Shown: positions 54,587 through 64,000, counted from the first letter of the stretch. The stretch: 64,000 bases of DNA from Ruminococcus bovis (GCF_005601135.1 NZ_CP039381.1:1547941-1611940), one strand, 5' to 3'. Numbers and translations are program-made. Notes: generated by a model not told the origin, from the letters alone.

Positions 54587-57500
54587 TTGAGAAAACAAAC
54601 AATGAGAGCGTTATCTGTATTGTTATGTGTATTGATGACAGTGTCAAGTTTTTCAGTTCTAACAGCATTTGCAACTGAAAATAAAACAAATAATACACAA
54701 ACTACAGTTACAGATAATACAAACCAACACGATAATCTTGGTTGTAAACCTTTAACAGAAGAGGAAATATCAAAGTTATCAAAGATTGAAAATATTTCTG
54801 ATTACTATTCAATAGTAAATAAAGAAGAAGGAAAACCAAGAACACAGGCTAATAATATTCCTGCTACATCTTATCCTTCTTCAATTGATAATAGTAAAAG
54901 TAAGTATTTCCCTTCTATCGGTGACCAAGATTCGTTAGGTTCATGTACAACATGGGCAGAAATTTATTATCAAATGAGTTATGCTGAAAATGTTGCACTT
55001 AACAGAACTGCTACACATGATAATACTTGTTCACCGATATGGATTTATAACTTTGCAAACGGAGGAGATGCAAATACAGGTGCCGATATTACTAATGCTT
55101 TTAGATTAGCACAGAGAATTGGAGTACCTTCATTAAAAACTTCTCCAAATACAACTGTAAATGCAAAGTGGACAACAACTAAGGAAGCTTTTACAGAAGC
55201 ACCTAAATACAGAGTAAACAACTATAATTTATTCGATTTGGATACATATAATAATAAAATTACTAACCCTAAGAGTGAAGTTATTGCTCCAATTAAGGCT
55301 GCTCTAAATAATAATGAACTTGTAACATACACAACATTTGTTTTTAGTTGGGAAAATAAAACTATTCAAAAAGATAGCAGAGTGCCTGAAAACACTAAAT
55401 ATGCTAATGATGACATCGCTATTTATTCTACAGGATATAGTGGTTGCCATAGAATGACTATTGTTGGATATGACGATGATATTTGGGTAGATATTAATGG
55501 TGATGACAAAATTCAAGAAGCTGAAAAAGGTGCTTTCAAAATTGTAAATTCTTGGGGTACCAATTATGGAAACAATGGTTTTGCTTGGGTTTCATATGAT
55601 GCATTAAATTATGATTCAGCAGTTAGCGACTCTCTACCAAATCGTTTAAATCAACCTACTATTTTTGACTTAATGAGAGTTAGCGTAAAGCCTATTGATG
55701 CTTGTTCAAATATTAATCTTGAATACACACTAAACACTAAGTATCGTGATGAAGTCAGTATTGCTCTAACTGCAAAAAATATAAATACCGGTAAAACTTA
55801 TGAAGGTAATGTAGAACCTTTCCAATCTTATAAAAAAGAAAACGGCAACTATCGTTGTTCTTTTGATGGTACTAAAAAATATTCAACAGGTGATTTTGCA
55901 TATGACTTAAGTAATATTGTACAAAATCTAAATTCTAATAATGTTAGTGACTATACCTGGACGTTAAAATTTGCTGATGATACAAGTGATAACAGTACAC
56001 TATCTGTATCAGATGTTAAGATTGTAGATAACAATAACAATAAAACATATAAGTCAGATTTAAACGGTACAGTAAAACTAAATGGTAATTCAAAAGATAT
56101 TACTGTAAATGGTAGTACTACTCCTGATAAGAATGAAGTAACTATTTACTACAAAGGTTACTCAACACCATATATCCATTATCAGGTAGGTGATGGTAAC
56201 TGGACTGCAGTACCGGGTAAAGCAATGACACCTGATACAACAGTTGATGGTTACACACATACATATACAATTGACCTAGGTACATCAGACTATGCTAATG
56301 TTTGTTTCAATGATGGTAATAATAATTGGGATAGCAGAAACGGTCAAAACTATAAGTTCAAAAAGGGCACATATACATTTAAAAATGGTGTAATTACACC
56401 AATTGTAGTTGATAATAAATTTGGCATTAAGTCATTCGATATTACTCCGGCTGATGGTAAAATTGAAGCAGGTGATTATGTTTCAATGAAGGTAACACTT
56501 AAGAATGCTGCTTCTGATGCTGTAAGTAAATACACATATTTAGATTCAAACAATAAAGAATATACAATTTATGACTATGCGAGTGCTAGTAGTTGTTTAT
56601 GGCAGTTTAGTAAAGCCGGTACATATAGAGTTAGAGTTTATTCAAAAGAAAGCTCTGACTCAACTAATTATGTAATGGCTGAAAAGACTGTATTTGTAGC
56701 AGAAAAGAAACTTAAGATTGAGTCATTCGATTTAACTCCTGAAGATGGTAACATTACTGCCGGTGACTCAGTAGAAATGAATGTTAAACTAAAGAATGCT
56801 ACAAATAGTGCAGTAAATAAGTTTACTTATGTTGACACTAATAACAATGAATGTACAATTTATGATTATTCACAATCATTAGGTTGTAAAAAACAATTTA
56901 GTTATCCCGGTACATATAAGGTAAGAGTATATTCAAAAGAAAGCTATACTGCAAAAGATTATGTAATGGCTGAAAAGACTGTTACAGTTTCACCAAAGAA
57001 AGAATTTAAAATTGATGATGCAGTAGTGTCACCTAGTGATTCAACATATGTAAACGGTTATGTTAGTTGCTATATTACAGCATCTGGTGGTAAAACTCCA
57101 TATACATATGAATTTGGTTACACTCAGGACGGTAATACAAAGACAGAAAAAACTACTAACTCTTCTTATCACTTCTGTGCAAAAAAGGGTGGTGACATCA
57201 CAGTATTTGCTAAGGTAACAGATGCTGATGGTAAGACCCTAACAAAAACATTTAAGCCAATTAAGGTAAATGCATTAACAATTAAAAATATTGTTACTTC
57301 ACCAACTTCTCCACAGTATGTTGGTACAAAGATTAATATTAAAGCAGACATTGAATATTCTCAATCAAAGTATGGTAGATATAATTATCTGAAATATGAG
57401 ATTAAGAAAGATGGCAATGTGGTTGAAACTCTGGAAGACCCATACAATACTTCAGTAGATTGGACACCAACCGAACCGGGTAATTATACAATCACTTGTA

Positions 57501-58996
57501 ATATGGGTGATATGTCCGGTCAGTCAGCAACAAAGACAGTTAACTTTGTTGTTAATAAGAAGGATACAACTGATAATATAGTTGCAATTTACTATGTTGG
57601 TTATCAGTCTCCATACATTCACTATCAGGTAGAAAATGGTTCTTGGACTAATGCACCGGGTTACAAAATGTCTGCTACTGATGAAAAGTCAGGTTATACA
57701 CATAAGTATGTAATTAACCTTGGTAACAAGAATTACGCAAATGTATGTTTCAATGACGGCAACGGTAATTGGGACAGTAACAATGGTAAAAACTATCGTT
57801 TCAACAAGGGTACATATACTTACAAGAACGGTGTAATTACTCCGGTAGAAGATGATAAGTTTGGTATTGAATCATTCGATATTACACCTGCTGACGGTAA
57901 AATCACTGTTGGTGATTTTATAGATATGAAAGTTAAATTAAAAAATGCTACTTCCAATGCTGTAAGTAAATACACATATTTAGATTCAAATAATCACGAA
58001 GTTACAATTTATGACTATGCAGGTGCCAGTAGTTGTTTATGGCAGTTTAACAAATCCGGTACTTATAGGGTTAGAGTTTATTCAAAAGAAAGCTATGGCT
58101 CAACTAATTATGTAATGGCAGAAAAAACTGTTACAGTTGCAGAGAAACAACCTCTAAAGATAAACCAATTTAGCATTAATTCAAACACAGGTTCAGTTCC
58201 TTTCTGTGATAATGTTAATATGTCAGTTAATGTATCAGGTGGTAAAGCTCCATATCAGTATGAATTTGCAATGAACCAGTACAATACAAGAACTGTTTTA
58301 CAGTCATTCTCTACAAAGAATACTTGTACAGTTATTCCTGAATATATCGGTAACTATAATTATGAAGTAACAGTTAAGGATGCAACCGGTGCAACAGTAA
58401 CAGATACAAGACAAATTTATGTTGCTCAGACTTATATTGCTAATTTAAATGTAAGTAGTAGTGCTGTTAAGGTAAATGATACAGTTAAATTCAGTGCTGA
58501 TATTAAGAATCTATCATCACTTGTTACATATCAGGATTATACTTATACAGTAACTAAGGATAATAAGACAGAAACACTTACAACAAATAGTGACAGAACT
58601 GCTAACTGGACACCTAAGGAAGCAGGAAAATATACAATGCTATTACAAATTAAGCACAATGGTAAGTATATTGCCGGTAGATCAATTGAAGTTACAGTTG
58701 ATAAAGCATCAGAAAATGTAGTAACAATCTACTACAAGGGTTATTCAACTCCATATATTCATTATCAGGTAGGTAATGGTAACTGGACAGCAGTACCGGG
58801 TGTTGCAATGACTGCAACTAATGAAAAGTCAGGTTATACTCATAAGTATACTATCAACCTAGGTGCTTCAACTTATGCAAATGTTTGCTTTAACAACGGT
58901 AACGGTAGCTGGGATAGCAGAAACGGTCAGAACTATCATTTTGAAAAAGGTACATATACTTTCTCAAATGGTAATATGACTAAGATTGCAGACTAA
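54587..58996 (+). CDS. Secreted papain-like (C1) cysteine protease with three starch-binding modules
   Basis: The 1469-residue protein has a signal peptide, then a C1-type peptidase at about 85-380 with Cys120 in GDQDSLGSCTTWA, His288 in GCHRMTIVGYD and Asn321 in NSWGTNYGNNGFAWVSYDA. Three copies of a module reading YYKGYSTPYIHYQVGDGNW, then WTAVPG and ANVCFNDGN, lie at about 517-610, 997-1088 and 1377-1469; these resemble CBM25/CBM26 starch-binding modules. Between them are three Ig-like repeats (FDITPADGKIEAGDYVSMKV) and PKD-like domains. The TTG at 54587 has AGGAGG 7-8 nt upstream. It is a protease targeted to starch or starch-bound complexes; there is no dockerin. Confidence 0.85.
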   Translation: MRKQTMRALSVLLCVLMTVSSFSVLTAFATENKTNNTQTTVTDNTNQHDNLGCKPLTEEEISKLSKIENISDYYSIVNKEEGKPRTQANNIPATSYPSSIDNSKSKYFPSIGDQDSLGSCTTWAEIYYQMSYAENVALNRTATHDNTCSPIWIYNFANGGDANTGADITNAFRLAQRIGVPSLKTSPNTTVNAKWTTTKEAFTEAPKYRVNNYNLFDLDTYNNKITNPKSEVIAPIKAALNNNELVTYTTFVFSWENKTIQKDSRVPENTKYANDDIAIYSTGYSGCHRMTIVGYDDDIWVDINGDDKIQEAEKGAFKIVNSWGTNYGNNGFAWVSYDALNYDSAVSDSLPNRLNQPTIFDLMRVSVKPIDACSNINLEYTLNTKYRDEVSIALTAKNINTGKTYEGNVEPFQSYKKENGNYRCSFDGTKKYSTGDFAYDLSNIVQNLNSNNVSDYTWTLKFADDTSDNSTLSVSDVKIVDNNNNKTYKSDLNGTVKLNGNSKDITVNGSTTPDKNEVTIYYKGYSTPYIHYQVGDGNWTAVPGKAMTPDTTVDGYTHTYTIDLGTSDYANVCFNDGNNNWDSRNGQNYKFKKGTYTFKNGVITPIVVDNKFGIKSFDITPADGKIEAGDYVSMKVTLKNAASDAVSKYTYLDSNNKEYTIYDYASASSCLWQFSKAGTYRVRVYSKESSDSTNYVMAEKTVFVAEKKLKIESFDLTPEDGNITAGDSVEMNVKLKNATNSAVNKFTYVDTNNNECTIYDYSQSLGCKKQFSYPGTYKVRVYSKESYTAKDYVMAEKTVTVSPKKEFKIDDAVVSPSDSTYVNGYVSCYITASGGKTPYTYEFGYTQDGNTKTEKTTNSSYHFCAKKGGDITVFAKVTDADGKTLTKTFKPIKVNALTIKNIVTSPTSPQYVGTKINIKADIEYSQSKYGRYNYLKYEIKKDGNVVETLEDPYNTSVDWTPTEPGNYTITCNMGDMSGQSATKTVNFVVNKKDTTDNIVAIYYVGYQSPYIHYQVENGSWTNAPGYKMSATDEKSGYTHKYVINLGNKNYANVCFNDGNGNWDSNNGKNYRFNKGTYTYKNGVITPVEDDKFGIESFDITPADGKITVGDFIDMKVKLKNATSNAVSKYTYLDSNNHEVTIYDYAGASSCLWQFNKSGTYRVRVYSKESYGSTNYVMAEKTVTVAEKQPLKINQFSINSNTGSVPFCDNVNMSVNVSGGKAPYQYEFAMNQYNTRTVLQSFSTKNTCTVIPEYIGNYNYEVTVKDATGATVTDTRQIYVAQTYIANLNVSSSAVKVNDTVKFSADIKNLSSLVTYQDYTYTVTKDNKTETLTTNSDRTANWTPKEAGKYTMLLQIKHNGKYIAGRSIEVTVDKASENVVTIYYKGYSTPYIHYQVGNGNWTAVPGVAMTATNEKSGYTHKYTINLGASTYANVCFNNGNGSWDSRNGQNYHFEKGTYTFSNGNMTKIAD

Positions 58997-59040
58997 TACT
59001 TTTTATATTCCTCATATAAAACAGAATATATACAATTAAG

Positions 59041-59078
59041 AAAACAGATGGTGATTATATTGCCATCTGATTTTCTTT
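59041..59078 (+). terminator. Terminator after the protease gene
   Basis: CAGATGG pairs with CCATCTG, followed by a T-rich run. Confidence 0.75.
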
Positions 59079-59171
59079 TACTATTAAAAAATAGTTCAAA
59101 AAGTTTAAGCATATTGCATAAATCATTATAAGAATGTTGGTGTATTATTATTGTAGAACAAGTTTTTATAT

Positions 59172-59186
59172 TATGGTAAAATATAA
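59172..59186 (+). promoter_or_regulatory. Extended -10 promoter box
   Basis: TATGGTAAAATATAA, identical to 34066-34080. A weak -35 (TAGAAC) lies 17 nt before TAAAAT. Confidence 0.5.
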
Positions 59187-59211
59187 CTATATTAATGTAG
59201 GAGGACTACAT

Positions 59212-61590
59212 ATGAGAATAAATAAATTCTTTAGTGTATTTTTATCATTATTAATGGTATGTTCAATTTTTGGTGGGCTATCAGTATCAGCTACTACAAT
59301 TGATAAGACTCATACTTATACAGTTGTAGGTGATGCACCGTTTTTAGGTGCAAAATGGGACCCAACAACTGTAGCTGATGATATGGTGGTTCAGTCGGAT
59401 GGTACTTACAAGAAAACATATACAAATGTTTCTAAGTCAGATTGTTACTCAATCAAGGTTACAGAGGACCATGATTGGAGTGTTAATTTTGGTTCAAATC
59501 TTGGTGAGAACGAACCACAGAATATTGAATTTTCCGTACCAATGGATAATTCAACAGTTGATGTTATTTTAACTTTGAAGGGTACCAGAAACAAAGACGG
59601 TAAAGTAATTACAGATGGCTTTGTAAAAGTGCTTGTTGATGGTGTAGATGCACCGGGCAAGGTTGTACCGACAGAAACTACTCATTATGTTGCAGGTGAA
59701 GCCGGTCTTTGTAACGGTATAAACTGGGAAAAAGATAATGAAATAAACAAGATGACAAAGAACCAAGATGGTTCTTATGAGATTACATTAAAAGGCGTAA
59801 ACCCTAAAACAGACGGTACACCATATGAATTTTATGTAACTACAAATGGTCAATGGGAACCGGGTTATGTTTATTACGGTGAGAAAGATCCCGGTTCTGA
59901 AAATGCTTTATTAACTATCACAGAACCTAATTCAACAGTAAAAATTGTTTTAACTGCAAAGCTAAAGGTTAGAGTTTATGTGAATGATAAAGAAGTAACA
60001 CCTGAAATGAGAAAATCTGAATTTGTTACAAGTTTAGGTGGTACTTATACAGGTCCTATAAACAATAAGTCAAAGAGATATTTCTTTGCGATGCCGGAAA
60101 AGTGGTTTAATTTTAGCAATGCAACTGCTTGTGCTTTTTGGTGGAGTGGTGAAGATGCTTGTTACGACCAGCAACATTCTTACATAATGAGACCTACTTC
60201 TATTAAAACAGATGATGATTCTGTTGTTTATTACATTGATGTTGCAGAGAGTGTACATAATATTATATTTACCAACGGTATTGAGGGTTCTGAAAAAAGA
60301 CCAATAGGTAACGATTATGACCCTAATTATAACAAGAACTTACAAACTTTTAGTATTAATCTGGATAGATACAAAGCAGGAGAGTGTGACCTTTATCCGG
60401 ATGGTGTTGATAACTTTGACAATATGATTTATGTTGTTGACAGTAATAGTAGAATTTCAGTTGACCCATCGGGTTATTTATACAAAGGTAATTGGTACTA
60501 TCTACATTCTGACGGTAAGTGGGATACATCAAAAGGTTCTACATACGAAATTCACAATACTAATGTAAAACTTAACACAAGACGTGCTAACCTTACAGTT
60601 GACAATTTTATTTACTTAGTTCCAACATTTAAAAATGTTAGAACTGAAGCAGAGATTAAGTGGACTTCAAGTAATCCGGAAGTTGCAACTGTGGATAATG
60701 ACGGTAAAGTAACTGCTAAAAGTGTTGGCGATGCAACAATTTCAATTTCAGTACAAAATCCTGATGATAAAGAACCTGTTGTAACAACTTGTAAAATAAA
60801 GGTCAATAATATTTATAGAATTGCAGTAACAAAGTTACCTAATAAAATAGAATATGCATTAGGTGAAGGTTTAGATGTTTCAGGTCTTGAAGTTACTGTT
60901 TATTACAAGGACGGTACTTCTAAAGTAGTTGAAAATTACACTTTAGATTATGACCTTACTAGAGTAGGTGAGAGAACTGTTACTGTACAGCATTATGACT
61001 ATATAGATACATTTAAAGTAAAGGTAAATCCTAAAACCGAACCTACTAATCTAACAAAACCAACAGTAAAGAAGGTTACTAAAGTTGAAGTTAATAAGAA
61101 ATCAGTTGCTTTATTAAATGGCAGAAGTGCAGTTGTAAAAGCAACAGTAACTCCTAATAACGCAACAAACAAAAAGTTAAAGTGGACAAGTTCTAACTCA
61201 AAAGTAGCAGTAGTAAATTCACAAGGTAAAATTACTGCAAAGGGTAGAGGTAATGCAACAATTAAAGTAATGGCACTTGACGGCAGCAATAAATATGCAA
61301 CTATTAGGGTAACAGTAAAGCAACCTGTAACATCTGTTAAATTAAGCAGAAATTCAGCTATCCTAAAAGTAAAAGGTAATGCTAAACAAAAGACAGTAAC
61401 CCTAAAAGCTACTGTAAATCCTAAGAATGCAAATGTTAAATCAGTAAAATGGACAACATCAAAATCTAAGATTGCTACAGTTAATAGCAAAGGTAAAGTA
61501 ACTGCAAAGAAAAAAGGTACTTGTTTTATTTACGCTACTGCAAAAGATGGCAGTAAAAAATATGCTAAGTGCAAAATTACAGTTAAATAA
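59212..61590 (+). CDS. Secreted starch-binding-like protein: two X25-like, CBM26-like, Big_2, Big_3, two Big_2
   Basis: The 792-residue protein has a signal peptide (FFSVFLSLLMVCSIFGGLSVSA) almost the same as in the gene at 34108. About 28-140 and 150-250 are two modules like the X25 domain of pullulanases (FLGAKWDPTTVADDMV, CYSIKVTEDHDWSVNFG). About 265-440 is the CBM26-like module shared with 42541 (RYFFAMPEKWFNFSNATAC). Then come Big_2, Big_3 and the shared Big_2 pair. There is no catalytic domain. It probably helps hold starch at the surface. The ATG at 59212 has TAGGAGGA upstream; the frame extends to 59134 through the promoter box. Confidence 0.8.
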   Translation: MRINKFFSVFLSLLMVCSIFGGLSVSATTIDKTHTYTVVGDAPFLGAKWDPTTVADDMVVQSDGTYKKTYTNVSKSDCYSIKVTEDHDWSVNFGSNLGENEPQNIEFSVPMDNSTVDVILTLKGTRNKDGKVITDGFVKVLVDGVDAPGKVVPTETTHYVAGEAGLCNGINWEKDNEINKMTKNQDGSYEITLKGVNPKTDGTPYEFYVTTNGQWEPGYVYYGEKDPGSENALLTITEPNSTVKIVLTAKLKVRVYVNDKEVTPEMRKSEFVTSLGGTYTGPINNKSKRYFFAMPEKWFNFSNATACAFWWSGEDACYDQQHSYIMRPTSIKTDDDSVVYYIDVAESVHNIIFTNGIEGSEKRPIGNDYDPNYNKNLQTFSINLDRYKAGECDLYPDGVDNFDNMIYVVDSNSRISVDPSGYLYKGNWYYLHSDGKWDTSKGSTYEIHNTNVKLNTRRANLTVDNFIYLVPTFKNVRTEAEIKWTSSNPEVATVDNDGKVTAKSVGDATISISVQNPDDKEPVVTTCKIKVNNIYRIAVTKLPNKIEYALGEGLDVSGLEVTVYYKDGTSKVVENYTLDYDLTRVGERTVTVQHYDYIDTFKVKVNPKTEPTNLTKPTVKKVTKVEVNKKSVALLNGRSAVVKATVTPNNATNKKLKWTSSNSKVAVVNSQGKITAKGRGNATIKVMALDGSNKYATIRVTVKQPVTSVKLSRNSAILKVKGNAKQKTVTLKATVNPKNANVKSVKWTTSKSKIATVNSKGKVTAKKKGTCFIYATAKDGSKKYAKCKITVK
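61054..61587 (+). repeat. Shared Big_2 pair, copy 3 (coding)
   Basis: It is highly similar in DNA to 35497-36030 and 44191-44724. Confidence 0.85.
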
Positions 61591-61599
61591 TTAATCAAA

Positions 61600-61629
61600 A
61601 AGCTGACATTACTTATGTAATGTCAGCTT
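61600..61629 (+). terminator. Terminator after the X25 gene
   Basis: AAGCTGACATTAC pairs with GTAATGTCAGCTT across a TTAT loop. Confidence 0.8.
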
Positions 61630-61775
61630 AGTTTATTCTTGTTAATATTAATTCTTGCTAAAGTATAATAAATAATATATAATAATCTTGTAGAAAACGG
61701 TAAATTTTTATTTATTATAATGATAGAATTATATGAGGTGATCATATCAAAAGGTTAGTTTTAAGAAATATACTT

Positions 61776-62168
61776 ATGTATGTTATTTCATTTGCATTAT
61801 TTATTGTACCATTGTTTTTCTTTGATTATTTTTCACCACTTTACTTACAATGGATAGCACCACTGTTTTTGATTTATGGAAATGTATCTTGTGATTTAAA
61901 GCAAAAGTCGTTAATTAATATATGGAGAGTTGTACCGACCTGTGCAGTTATTTTAGGTGCATACTTTTTAGATAATTCATATACAGAGTGGTATTATCTA
62001 AAAGTTACAAATGAACTACCTGACCAATTTACATATCTTTTGGGTAAGTATTTTTACCTTGCATCATTTATATTGGTTGTTGGTTTCATATGTGTATATC
62101 AGCTATATAAAATTGCAGTTGAAATGTATAATAGGCATAAAAATTTGAATGTTAAGGTGAATTTATGA
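61776..62168 (+). CDS. Small multi-pass membrane protein of unknown function
   Basis: From the ATG at 61776 it is 130 residues with about four hydrophobic helices (MYVISFALFIVPLFFF, QWIAPLFLIYG, VVPTCAVILGAYFLD, FYLASFILVVGFICVYQLY). The frame is open to 61737 and a strong GAGGTGATC site sits 36 nt too far upstream of the ATG; it fits instead an ATC codon at 61746, which would add KRLVLRNIL before Met. The true start is therefore uncertain. It overlaps the lipoprotein gene by 4 nt (ATGA). Confidence 0.7.
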   Translation: MYVISFALFIVPLFFFDYFSPLYLQWIAPLFLIYGNVSCDLKQKSLINIWRVVPTCAVILGAYFLDNSYTEWYYLKVTNELPDQFTYLLGKYFYLASFILVVGFICVYQLYKIAVEMYNRHKNLNVKVNL

Positions 62169-62548
62169 AAAGAACAATTGTATTTATATTAATGATTATA
62201 ACGACTATGTCAGTTATGTGTGGATGTAGTAAAATTACCGACAAGGTTGATTTTGACAAGATAGATAAATTATCTATTGTAACTGATAAGGGAAAAGAAT
62301 ATACTCTAAATTCTAACCAAAAAGATACTGTCATTTCAGCTTTAAAAAATGCTGAAAGCAGTAGTGACAGTAATGATTATGATGGTGGATTTTCCATTAA
62401 CGGATATGTTGACAGTAAAGTGGAATATACCTTTACTATTGCAAATGAAAATCACATTACAGTTAATACTAATAAAAATTCAGTATATAAAATCTCAGCA
62501 GAAAATTATTCTGCTTTGTCAAAAGTAGTTGAAGAAGTTGTAAAGTAA
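62165..62548 (+). CDS. Small lipoprotein of unknown function
   Basis: The 127-residue protein has a lipoprotein signal peptide (SVMCGC, lipidated Cys near residue 19-21) and a domain of about 100 residues (DKIDKLSIVTDKGKEYTLNS) with no family I recognise. It is translationally coupled to the membrane protein upstream, suggesting that they act together at the membrane. Confidence 0.75.
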   Translation: MKRTIVFILMIITTMSVMCGCSKITDKVDFDKIDKLSIVTDKGKEYTLNSNQKDTVISALKNAESSSDSNDYDGGFSINGYVDSKVEYTFTIANENHITVNTNKNSVYKISAENYSALSKVVEEVVK

Positions 62549-62573
62549 AAATAGAATTGATACCAAAATTAAG

Positions 62574-62596
62574 CCTCTCATTTTTAGAGGTTTTTT
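62574..62596 (+). terminator. Terminator after the lipoprotein gene
   Basis: CCTCT pairs with AGAGG and is followed by TTTTTT. The stem is short. Confidence 0.7.
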
Positions 62597-62723
62597 CTTT
62601 GTAAAATAAATCCGTTATGTATCACAGAATTATTATAAAAATTTCTAATTATAAGCAATAGAAAAATAATTATTTAATGTGATATTATGATAATATAAGA
62701 TTATTTAAGAAAGGGAAATGAAA

Positions 62724-64000
62724 ATGAAAGTCAAAAAGTTTTCAGCAGTATTAGTTGCTTTTTTAGTGGCAGTAACTTCAATGGTTTTGCCATTGTCAGA
62801 TACTTTTAACAGTGTTATAAAAACAACCGGTTCAGCTAAAGCAGTAACTAAAAACAGTGCAGTAAAAATGCCTAGTGATGCCATTTTGTTTGATAGTAGT
62901 GAAGAAAAATTCAAGGAGATACAGTCACCGGAAAAGGGTGGTTTTTATTACTACAACAGTTATTACAATAGAAGTATAAATTTCTATGATGTTAATAACA
63001 ATACAGTAAGAAAGATTAAGGACTACAAAGACAAGGCTGTTTATGATGTTTTTGCAACTGACTCAAAGTTTTATGTTGTATATAGAGATGGTGGAAATCC
63101 TAACCCTATAATTTACTATGTTGATGAATTGAATATAGAAACCGAAAAGGTAGAGTCAACTCACAATGTAACAGAATTTGTTGCTGATAATTATAATTCT
63201 TATATCAGAACAATAGGTGTTGACAGTAAAGGTAGAATTTATCTAACTACTTTTGACGGTTTAAAAAGTGAAAAGAAATATACAATTCACTTACTATCAA
63301 AAGATTATAAGGAACTTTCTTCTGCTGATATGGAAGATGATTGTTTTGAAAATTATGGTTTTGACAGTAGTAACGGCAATTTCTATTTTGAAAGTTATAA
63401 AACTGCAAAAAGTCAATGGGGTTCTTCAAGCGGTTATAGAACATTGGCTTTCGGTAATGTAACAAATAATAAGATAACCGTAAGTGATGAAATTCTAGAT
63501 ATTCTTTATGCAAAGTATGTTCAGTATCATTACAGTAGTGCAATTATGTTGACTGAGGGTACACTAGCTTGGACTTCATCATATAATTCAACAGTTAATG
63601 TTCTAGACTCTAGCAAGTTTGATACAAAAAATCCTAACAACCCACCATTACTAGGTAGCTTATCAAGAATAGGTTATGAGGGTGATGATGGATTTTATAG
63701 TAACATAGGTGCTAGAGCAGTACATAACAACCTGAACAATACTACTGTAATTTATATGAATGATAATAGGCTTATGGAATTTGACAGTAACTATAAGCAT
63801 ATTTCTACAATCAATACTGAGTACCCTGTATTTGCACTTTTAAATTACGGTGATGATATTCTTGCTATTGAAAAAGATACTGACAGTAATTATTATGTAG
63901 AAAAATTTACTTGGGAATTTCCAACAGAAATTAATTTGTCACAAACTTCTGCTACTATAAAGGTAGGGAAAAGCCTTTCACTTTCAGCAACAAGTAATGC
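62724..64000 (+). CDS. Secreted protein, C-terminus beyond window (propeller-like then Big_2)
   Basis: The frame is open from the ATG to the window edge (about 425 residues visible). It has a signal peptide (FSAVLVAFLVAVTSMVLP), then repeated segments such as FYYYNSYYNRSINFYDVNNN, KAVYDVFATDSKFYVVYRDG and LMEFDSNYKHISTINTE that look like blades of a beta-propeller. The last visible residues (LSQTSATIKVGKSLSLSATS) begin a Big_2 domain, as in its neighbours. The ATG at 62724 is 8 nt after AAAGGG; the ATG at 62718 is too close to it. Confidence 0.8.
   Translation, partial: MKVKKFSAVLVAFLVAVTSMVLPLSDTFNSVIKTTGSAKAVTKNSAVKMPSDAILFDSSEEKFKEIQSPEKGGFYYYNSYYNRSINFYDVNNNTVRKIKDYKDKAVYDVFATDSKFYVVYRDGGNPNPIIYYVDELNIETEKVESTHNVTEFVADNYNSYIRTIGVDSKGRIYLTTFDGLKSEKKYTIHLLSKDYKELSSADMEDDCFENYGFDSSNGNFYFESYKTAKSQWGSSSGYRTLAFGNVTNNKITVSDEILDILYAKYVQYHYSSAIMLTEGTLAWTSSYNSTVNVLDSSKFDTKNPNNPPLLGSLSRIGYEGDDGFYSNIGARAVHNNLNNTTVIYMNDNRLMEFDSNYKHISTINTEYPVFALLNYGDDILAIEKDTDSNYYVEKFTWEFPTEINLSQTSATIKVGKSLSLSATSN

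Overview
The window is AT-rich Firmicute chromosome. Shine-Dalgarno sites are strong (AGGAGG-type), most stops are TAA, UUA and CUA leucine codons are common, FabK is the enoyl-ACP reductase, and there are many secreted proteins with bacterial Ig-like and starch-binding-type modules. Together these suggest a gut Clostridia/Oscillospiraceae organism, Ruminococcus-like and possibly starch-degrading. The genus is inferred, not proven.

1-17.5 kb is mostly core genome. A minus-strand unit (class A penicillin-binding protein, homoserine dehydrogenase, aspartate kinase running off the left edge) lies divergent to a small BofC-like protein. Then comes a complete type II fatty-acid elongation and acetyl-CoA carboxylase operon (fabK-fabD-fabG-fabF-accB-fabZ-accC-accD-accA). 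About 1 kb without genes follows, holding a candidate small RNA and nested inverted repeats. Next are a PhoB/PhoR-type two-component pair and tRNA-Leu(UAG).

17.5-29 kb is accessory. It starts just after the tRNA and is flanked by duplicated non-coding sequence. It holds a three-gene radical SAM operon and an RNA-repair-like locus: an RtcB ligase, a Ro60-like vWA protein, and two WYL regulators, one split by an IS110-family element. A structured, partly tRNA-like RNA lies between the regulators and the vWA gene. A DUF4143-type ATPase is divergent from the first WYL gene across a symmetric four-half-site operator. A copy of this promoter and terminator without the ATPase gene sits at 17.7-18.06 kb.

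29-64 kb is a run of secreted and surface genes. Several are large proteins with Big_2/Big_3 domains, X25-like and CBM26/CBM25-like starch-binding modules, and a near-identical C-terminal pair of Big_2 domains. One is a papain-like protease carrying three starch-binding modules. One has 15 tandem His/Cys repeats. Regulatory genes lie among them: a membrane-tethered ECF sigma factor behind an ECF-type promoter, and an XRE regulator next to a DNase I-fold enzyme, with three copies of the palindrome ATGTTG-N7-CAACAT nearby. Also here are a metallophosphatase, a zinc-ribbon/PASTA/YARHG membrane protein, a probable nuclease-toxin cluster, a WYL gene remnant and adenine deaminase.

All family assignments come from reading motifs by eye. 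No database search or folding program was run.
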